64,000 bases of DNA from Pseudobowmanella zhangzhouensis (GTDB taxonomy: Bacteria; Pseudomonadota; Gammaproteobacteria; Enterobacterales; Alteromonadaceae): positions 248,001 through 312,000 of the forward strand of contig NZ_JBHSYO010000002.1 of the NCBI RefSeq assembly GCF_042662685.1, given 5' to 3'. The notes beneath the pieces were generated by a model. That model was not told the origin of the DNA and did no database searches. It was given only the letters and a program-made list of their open reading frames with translations. This document shows, one piece after another, positions 58,607 through 64,000 of this stretch (its first letter is position 1; each line of letters begins with the position of its first letter). A program made the position numbers and the translations under genes.

Positions 58607-59563
58607 ATGGCAGCACAATCTTTTCAACAACTTCTTGAGTACCTGGATAGCCAGGTCGTTGGTCAGCAGGCACTGACCCGCAATCTTCTTATCGCCCTGT
58701 TAGCAGACGGCCACCTGCTGGTTGAAGGCCCTCCTGGTCTGGCAAAAACACGCGCCGTTAATGCACTGGCCCAAGGCATCGAAGGTGATTTTCATCGGGT
58801 TCAGTTCACCCCTGACCTGCTTCCGGCGGATCTCACCGGCACTGATATTTATCGTCCTGAAGATGGCAGCTTTCAATTTCAATCTGGACCACTGTTTCAC
58901 AACCTGATTCTGGCTGACGAGATTAACCGCGCGCCGGCTAAAGTGCAGTCCGCGTTGCTGGAAGCGATGGCGGAGCGTCAAATCACCGTTGGCAATAAAA
59001 CCTATAAGTTGCCTGATTTGTTTCTGGTTATGGCAACACAAAACCCTATCGAACAGGAAGGTACGTATCCGCTGCCTGAAGCGCAACTGGACCGATTCCT
59101 GATGCATCTGGAAATTGCCTATCCAGGGGCGGAAACCGAACGTGAAATTTTGCGCCTGACCCGTGACGAAGCGCTGCATAAACCAAGTATTAAACCTGTA
59201 CGTCTTACTCAGCAGGACTTATTCCGGGCTCGCGAAGATATTCTGAATATTCATCTGGCAGACTCGCTGGAAGAATATCTGGTGCAACTGGTTATCGCGA
59301 CCCGTCAACCACAGGCATATGATGCCCAATTGGCGCGCTGGATTGAATTTGGTGCCAGCCCCCGTGCCACCATTGCGCTGGATCGTTGCGCACGTGCCCA
59401 CGCATGGCTACATGGTCGCGATTTTGTCAGCCCGGATGATATTCAGGCGGTTTTCCATAACGTGTTGCGCCACCGCTTATTACTGAGTTACGAAGCCGAA
59501 GCGGAAGGGGTCAATGCTAATCATGTACTGGACAGTATTTTAAATCTGGTACCTGTGCCGTAG
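58607..59563 (+). CDS. MoxR-family AAA+ ATPase
   Basis: A 318-residue MoxR: Walker A LVEGPPGLAKTR, Walker B LILADEINRAPAKVQSALLEAMAERQ, sensor 1 FLVMATQNPIEQEGTYPLPEAQLDRFL and the C-terminal helical lid. MoxR ATPases act as chaperones that mature or activate partner protein complexes, often together with VWA proteins. First of six same-strand genes with overlaps, typical of the MRP/BatA-E arrangement. Confidence 0.95.
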   Translation: MAAQSFQQLLEYLDSQVVGQQALTRNLLIALLADGHLLVEGPPGLAKTRAVNALAQGIEGDFHRVQFTPDLLPADLTGTDIYRPEDGSFQFQSGPLFHNLILADEINRAPAKVQSALLEAMAERQITVGNKTYKLPDLFLVMATQNPIEQEGTYPLPEAQLDRFLMHLEIAYPGAETEREILRLTRDEALHKPSIKPVRLTQQDLFRAREDILNIHLADSLEEYLVQLVIATRQPQAYDAQLARWIEFGASPRATIALDRCARAHAWLHGRDFVSPDDIQAVFHNVLRHRLLLSYEAEAEGVNANHVLDSILNLVPVP

Positions 59564-59572
59564 GAGCGTTAG

Positions 59573-60508
59573 GTGTTGTTTCAACCTGAACAATGGTTGC
59601 GAGAATTGGGGGCGACTGGCGCATCACTAGGGATCCGCGAACTGCTATATTACCGCAACAAAACCATGTACCTGGATTTAACGCCGAAGAAAGCCATTCA
59701 TGCCAAAATGGCGGGGACCTACCTTGCCAGGAGCAAGGGCCGCGGTATGGAGTTTGACGAAGCCCGTCATTACCAACCGGGCGACGATATTCGTAGTATC
59801 GACTGGCGCGTGACTGCCCGTACCGGAAAAACTCATACAAAGCTTTATCGGGAAGAGAAAGAACGTCCGGTATTTGTCTTAGTTGATCTATCAAGCAGCA
59901 TGTATTTCGGTACCCGCTTATTGTTTAAATCGGTGCAGGCAGCGCATCTAGCGGCACTCATTGCCTGGAGCGCACAAAAGCGTGGCGATCGCATCGGCGG
60001 ATTGATTTTCAACCAACAACAGCATCGTGAATATAAGCCCTTTACCCGTGCAAAAGCGGTTCTTACCCTTTTGGGAGGTATCGAACAGCATCACCAGCCT
60101 GATGGCACACATGGTCATATGCATCTTACCGATGCCTGCGCGCGCCTGCGACGTCTGGCACATCCGGGTTCCAAGATTTTTATCATTAGTGACTTTTTAC
60201 AACTGGATGACGCCAGTGTCAGACATATTCACCATTTAACCCGACATTGTGAGGTGACCGCTTGCGTGATCAGCGATCCCTTTGAGCACCAGTTACCTGA
60301 CGTTTCCGTGCCGCAACAATTGGCCATTACTGATGGCGATATCCAGCAAAAACTCTGGTTAGGCGACAAAGATGCCGCTAAGTCATATCAGCAAAATCAT
60401 GCACGCATGTATGCCAGTATCGAGCAACAACTTCAGCAAGCAAAAGCAAGTATTATGGCAATTGATGCTGCCCTGCCCCTCACCATGCAGTTAGGCCAGC
60501 CACGATGA
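59573..60508 (+). CDS. DUF58 (VWA-like) protein
   Basis: A 311-residue protein with the DUF58 signature FDEARHYQPGDDIRSIDWRVTARTGKTHTKLYREEKERPVF (given here in its known core) at about 62-102 and a VWA-type strand VFVLVDLSSSM with a DxSxS metal site. These proteins always accompany MoxR; precise role unknown. GTG start 59573 nine bases after moxR. Overlaps the next gene by four bases. Confidence 0.92.
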   Translation: MLFQPEQWLRELGATGASLGIRELLYYRNKTMYLDLTPKKAIHAKMAGTYLARSKGRGMEFDEARHYQPGDDIRSIDWRVTARTGKTHTKLYREEKERPVFVLVDLSSSMYFGTRLLFKSVQAAHLAALIAWSAQKRGDRIGGLIFNQQQHREYKPFTRAKAVLTLLGGIEQHHQPDGTHGHMHLTDACARLRRLAHPGSKIFIISDFLQLDDASVRHIHHLTRHCEVTACVISDPFEHQLPDVSVPQQLAITDGDIQQKLWLGDKDAAKSYQQNHARMYASIEQQLQQAKASIMAIDAALPLTMQLGQPR

Positions 60509-60978
60509 ATCCGTTACAAAATCTGAAAGACATTCACCTCAGTGAACCTGTTTCATGGTGGCCACCCGCCTGGGGATGGTGGCTAGTTAGCATTTTCGCA
60601 ATACTCGCCATTACGATTGCCTTACGCTTTTTTATCCGCACATGGCGACAGCGCGCAGCACTTCGACAAGCGAAAGCAGAATTTGCGGCGCTGTCACCAG
60701 AACTTGCCGACTATCCGCAGCAGGTTAACCGCCTGCTGAAACGAGTGATGATGTGTTATCGGCCTGCAGAGAAAATAGCGTCTTTGCATGGCGATGCATG
60801 GACGCAGGCCTTAAGTGAAGTGTTACCAAAAACCAAACGTGATGAATTCACGAATATCTGGCAGCGGGTGCAAAATAATTTATACCAGCCAGTGCACGTT
60901 GGGGAGCGCCATCTCATTACACAGGCGGTAACGCACTGGCTAAACAATGTACGAATTTCCGGGAGGCAGGATGTTTGA
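60505..60978 (+). CDS. DUF4381 membrane protein
   Basis: A 157-residue protein with the N-terminal LKDIHLSEPVSWWPPAWGWW motif of DUF4381, one transmembrane helix (about 25-45) and a cytoplasmic helical domain (RQAKAEFAALSPELADYPQQVNRLLKRVMM). Standard third member of the moxR-DUF58-VWA operon; role unknown. Overlaps the VWA gene by eight bases. Confidence 0.88.
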   Translation: MNPLQNLKDIHLSEPVSWWPPAWGWWLVSIFAILAITIALRFFIRTWRQRAALRQAKAEFAALSPELADYPQQVNRLLKRVMMCYRPAEKIASLHGDAWTQALSEVLPKTKRDEFTNIWQRVQNNLYQPVHVGERHLITQAVTHWLNNVRISGRQDV

Positions 60979-61954
60979 GTTTGCCTGGATTTGGGTGTGG
61001 ATAATCGCACCACTGCCCTACCTGTTCTGGCGTATGCCCAGAAAAGAACGTGAGCAGGGGCTTGCCTTGCGCGTTCCCTCTTTGTCGCACTTTGAATCAG
61101 GTAGCCAAACTGCGGGAAAACATTGGATCCGATTATTGCTGTTATGCGTGATCTGGTTATTGCTGGTTGGCGCTGCTGCCCGTCCGCAATGGCTCGGCGA
61201 ACCCATGGCGATTCCCTCCGAAGGTCGGGATCTTATGCTGGCAGTGGACCTATCCGGTTCCATGAAAAATCAGGATATGACGGTAAATGGCCGACGAGTC
61301 GACCGGCTGCAAATGATCAAGTCGGTTTTGGATGACTTTATCGCACGCCGGGTGGGCGACCGATTGGGACTCATACTGTTTGCCGATACGGCGTATTTGC
61401 AGGCACCATTGACCTATGATCGGGATACGGTCGCGCAACTTCTTGACGAATCCGTGATTGGATTGGTTGGTGAGCAAACTGCAATTGGCGATGCCATTGG
61501 CCTTGCCGTCAAACGCTTCGAAGAAAAGAAACAATCCAATAAAGTGCTGATATTGCTTACCGATGGTCAAAATACGGCTGGCAATATCACGCCTGAGCAG
61601 GCCACAGAATTAGCCATGGCAAAGTCAGTTACGGTTTATACCATCGGCGTGGGTAGTGGTCAGGGTGACAGCATGGGATTTTCGATGTTTTTTAATAATG
61701 CCAAAGAGCTGGACGAAGCGTCATTAACGCGTATTGCCGAACAAACAGGCGGCCGCTACTTTCGAGCCAAGGATACCCAATCGCTGGAGGCCATTTATGA
61801 GAAGCTTGATGAGCTGGAACCTATAGAACGTGAAAGCAGAAAAATGCGCCCACTCACCGCACTGTTCTTTTATCCACTTAGTCTCGCCCTGCTTCTATCA
61901 GTATTACTGGCTGCGTCCCCTTTAATTAATCGTTTCGTAAGGGGTAACGCATGA
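60971..61954 (+). CDS. VWA-domain membrane protein (BatA type)
   Basis: A 327-residue protein from ATG 60971, four bases after GGAGG. Two N-terminal helices (about 3-18, 55-75), a VWA domain with complete MIDAS (LAVDLSGSM, then a Thr and LTDGQNTAG) and a C-terminal helix (about 300-320). In Bacteroides the homologous Bat proteins influence oxygen tolerance; in this clade the role is unproven. Overlaps the next gene by four bases. Confidence 0.92.
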   Translation: MFEFAWIWVWIIAPLPYLFWRMPRKEREQGLALRVPSLSHFESGSQTAGKHWIRLLLLCVIWLLLVGAAARPQWLGEPMAIPSEGRDLMLAVDLSGSMKNQDMTVNGRRVDRLQMIKSVLDDFIARRVGDRLGLILFADTAYLQAPLTYDRDTVAQLLDESVIGLVGEQTAIGDAIGLAVKRFEEKKQSNKVLILLTDGQNTAGNITPEQATELAMAKSVTVYTIGVGSGQGDSMGFSMFFNNAKELDEASLTRIAEQTGGRYFRAKDTQSLEAIYEKLDELEPIERESRKMRPLTALFFYPLSLALLLSVLLAASPLINRFVRGNA

Positions 61955-63708
61955 TCGACTGGGCAAATTTCCATTTTCTTCGCCCTGACTGGTTTTGGGC
62001 GTTACTTCCGCTAAGCGTCCTGCTGGTAGCCATGCATTATGTGCAGACCAAAAAAAGCGGCTGGCATAGCCTGATTGCTGCGCATCTGAGTCAAAATTTG
62101 CTTGAAGGAAAAATTGCCGCCGCGTCCAGTTCATACCGGTGGTTGCTTGCTATTGGCTGGTTACTGGCTGTCAGTGCGCTGGCAGGACCAAGTTGGCAAC
62201 GCTTGCCCCAACCTGTCTATCAGTTGCACACCGGCAAAGTGTTGGTGATGGACATGTCACTGTCGATGCGTGCCACCGATATCAAACCTGATCGACTTAC
62301 CCGTGCCCGTTACAAAGCGATTGATTTAATTAATCAAAGTGCCGAGGGAGAAATGGGGCTGGTTGCGTATGCCGGCGACGGCTTTGTGATTAGTCCGCTC
62401 AGTACTGACGCCCTGAACCTGACCACCCTGATTCCGGCATTAGAGCCGGAAATTATGCCCGTGCTCGGCAGTGACCCTATGGCTGGCTTACAGGCTGCCA
62501 GTGAGCTGCTTTCCAGTGCGGGTTATCAACAGGGGGACATTTTTTGGATCACCGATGGTATTGATAACGATCAGGTTGCAGAGCTTAGGGCATACCTTAA
62601 TGGCATCCCTTATCGCATGTCGGTGTTGTTGGTCGGTACGGAGCAAGGCGCGCCTGTCACCTTAAAAAATGGTCAGTTTCTGAAAGATCGGCGTGGCGAC
62701 ATCGTGGTACCGAAGAGTTTTGACCACCAGCTAAAAAGCCTGGCTGCCCAAACCGGAGGGGTACTGGTGCATATGCAAGCCGATGCAAGCGATATTGACT
62801 ATATCACCCGCCAAACTCTGGTAGAGCGGGACACAAACGATGAGCAGCAAGACGACAATCAGGGCGATCAGTGGCAAGAAGCAGGTCCTTGGTTGTTACT
62901 GCCGATACTTCTGTTCGCCGCAGCTAGTTTTCGGCGCGGCTGGTTGTTGTCTGTGGTTGGGGCGCTGGTGCTGACTCAACCAACCAAACCTGTATACGCC
63001 AGTGATATTGCCTCGGCCTGGCACACTCGCGACCAATTAGCGCAACAGGCCTTCGAGCAAGGCGAGTTCAAACAAGCTGCTGCCTTGTTTGAAAATCCCA
63101 TGTGGCGTGGTATCGCGGCCTATAAGGCAGAAGATTACGAAACGGCGGCGCAAGCATTCAGCCAGGCCAGTGGCATAGAGGCGCAATACAATTTAGCCAA
63201 TTCGTTGGCGCAACTGGGTCAGCTGGATGACGCCATTGCCCTGTATGACGCAGTGCTTGGACAACAACCCCAACATAGCGACGCGCAAGCCAATAAGGCT
63301 CTGCTTGAAAACCTCAAAAAACAACAAGAAGAGCAACAAAAACAACAAGAAGAGCAAGCGCAGCAGAATGAACAGCAGCAACAGGACTCACAACAGCAAA
63401 ACGATGAGCAAGAGTCTGAGCAAAATCAGCAACAAAGCGAGCAGCAACAAAGTGAATCTGATGCATCCGAACAAGAGCAACAGCAGGAAGAGCAGCAAAG
63501 CGAGCAGCAAGCGCAGGAAAGTGATGCACAGGAGCAACAGGAGCGCTCTGCTGAAGAGTCATCCGCGCTTGAACAACAGATGCAATTGGAAAACCTGTTA
63601 AATAAAGTACCGGATGACCCATCCTATTTATTAAAACGCAAGATGTTACTGGAATATCAGCAGCGACGCAGAACACAAACGCTGTCACCAGCCGAGGAGA
63701 ATTGGTAA
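61951..63708 (+). CDS. VWA and TPR protein (BatB/BatC type)
   Basis: A 585-residue fusion: two N-terminal helices, VWA domain (about 85-270; VLVMDMSLSMRATD with MIDAS, FWITDGIDND), a membrane helix (about 312-345), TPR repeats (about 375-450; AEDYETAAQAFSQASGIEAQYNLANSLAQLG) and a Gln/Glu/Ser-rich low-complexity tail (about 455-540). The tail is coded by CAA/CAG/GAA/GAG tracts that may vary in length between strains. Exposed TPRs would recruit periplasmic partners. Confidence 0.92.
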   Translation: MIDWANFHFLRPDWFWALLPLSVLLVAMHYVQTKKSGWHSLIAAHLSQNLLEGKIAAASSSYRWLLAIGWLLAVSALAGPSWQRLPQPVYQLHTGKVLVMDMSLSMRATDIKPDRLTRARYKAIDLINQSAEGEMGLVAYAGDGFVISPLSTDALNLTTLIPALEPEIMPVLGSDPMAGLQAASELLSSAGYQQGDIFWITDGIDNDQVAELRAYLNGIPYRMSVLLVGTEQGAPVTLKNGQFLKDRRGDIVVPKSFDHQLKSLAAQTGGVLVHMQADASDIDYITRQTLVERDTNDEQQDDNQGDQWQEAGPWLLLPILLFAAASFRRGWLLSVVGALVLTQPTKPVYASDIASAWHTRDQLAQQAFEQGEFKQAAALFENPMWRGIAAYKAEDYETAAQAFSQASGIEAQYNLANSLAQLGQLDDAIALYDAVLGQQPQHSDAQANKALLENLKKQQEEQQKQQEEQAQQNEQQQQDSQQQNDEQESEQNQQQSEQQQSESDASEQEQQQEEQQSEQQAQESDAQEQQERSAEESSALEQQMQLENLLNKVPDDPSYLLKRKMLLEYQQRRRTQTLSPAEENW

Positions 63709-63710
63709 GT

Positions 63711-64000
63711 ATGAAACATTGGTTTGTCGCTATGCAGTTTTTAGCCTTGCTGACCTTCAGTTCTTTAAGTACTGCCAGCGAACTGCGCGCGGTAGTCGAT
63801 AAAAATCGTATCGCTGAAGATGAATCTGTTGTCCTGCAAGTCGTGTTAGAAGATGATCCCGGTAATGATGTGCTGGACACCTCCCCATTACTGAAAGACT
63901 TCATTGTTGGACAGACGCAGGTTAGTCGCAGGACAGAAATGATAAATTGGAACACGCGTCAGTTTACCCAGTGGACAACGGTAATTTACCCACGCACAAC
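63711..64000 (+). CDS. BatD-family protein, 5' part only
   Basis: From ATG 63711 a frame stays open to the window edge: signal peptide MKHWFVAMQFLALLTFSS with cleavage near TAS, then LRAVVDKNRIAEDESVVLQVVLEDDPG and FIVGQTQVSRRTEMINW, the beta-sandwich start of BatD (oxygen-tolerance family). A GAGGAG ribosome site overlaps the end of the previous gene. Usually BatD ends this operon. Truncated by the edge after about 96 residues. Confidence 0.85.
   Translation, partial: MKHWFVAMQFLALLTFSSLSTASELRAVVDKNRIAEDESVVLQVVLEDDPGNDVLDTSPLLKDFIVGQTQVSRRTEMINWNTRQFTQWTTVIYPRT

Noticed and set aside
63314..63955. 213-codon minus-strand frame at the right end
   Set aside because: Shadow of the Gln/Glu-rich tail of the VWA-TPR gene and of the batD start; low-complexity Val/Ala/Phe product.

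Overview
The window looks like a chromosomal segment of a marine or brackish gammaproteobacterium of the Alteromonadales, probably Alteromonadaceae. The grounds are gene order and family content: ybgC-tolQRAB-pal-cpoB-(tRNA-Lys)-nadA, aspS-ruvCAB, glrK-qseG-glrR, pheA/tyrA/aroF, rpsP-rimM-trmD-rplS-ffh and fadIJ all sit in typical gammaproteobacterial arrangements, alongside an S46 dipeptidyl peptidase, a giant propeller/GGDEF/EAL sensor and a CrsR/CrsA-like partner-switching pair. Genus cannot be fixed from the sequence alone. There is no prophage, insertion sequence or CRISPR array.

Left part (1-10.4 kb): a truncated DUF523-type gene lies divergent from an ECF sigma factor/ChrR anti-sigma pair of the singlet-oxygen type, with a candidate TGATCC/CGTA promoter between them. 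A phosphoribosyltransferase and a Bcr/CflA efflux pump follow. An intact tRNA-Ser(GGA) is flanked on both sides by broken tRNA-Ser pieces attached to arrays of five short hairpins. Next come a small zinc-ribbon membrane protein, a periplasmic binding-protein-like gene, the S46 peptidase, a secreted beta-propeller protein and nadA.

10.5-24 kb: two tRNA-Lys genes, the Tol-Pal cell-envelope operon, a 627-base AT-rich gap with a repeated AGACA-type motif and a likely small RNA gene (promoter plus terminator), then ruvBAC, aspS and the GlrR/QseG/GlrK envelope-stress system.

24-36 kb: an EF-hand secreted protein, a TerB-like protein, an S1/P1-like nuclease with altered zinc ligands, a GNAT enzyme, a signalling cluster (PP2C/kinase response regulator, STAS protein, YciH, double-receiver protein), a penicillin acylase-family enzyme, then pheA behind a 16-codon Phe leader peptide and attenuator, and convergent aroF-tyrA behind a TyrR-box-like site.

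36-49.6 kb: a membrane EAL protein with a degenerate GGDEF domain, the rpsP operon, a small PstS-like protein with a porin, ffh, a CcsA/YpjD-like protein, a CNNM/CorC-type transporter, sixA and an M16 metallopeptidase.

49.7-64 kb: the 1474-residue propeller-PAS-GGDEF-EAL sensor, then the most unusual locus of the window: an 80-residue exported peptide made almost wholly of a 13-residue ISKPGGVIRAEQN-type repeat, behind a near-consensus sigma-54 promoter and a candidate upstream palindrome. After it come a small membrane protein, fadJ-fadI with a FadR-like operator, and a MoxR/DUF58/DUF4381/VWA/VWA-TPR/BatD operon cut by the right edge. No tool was run; family calls rest on motifs, length and synteny.
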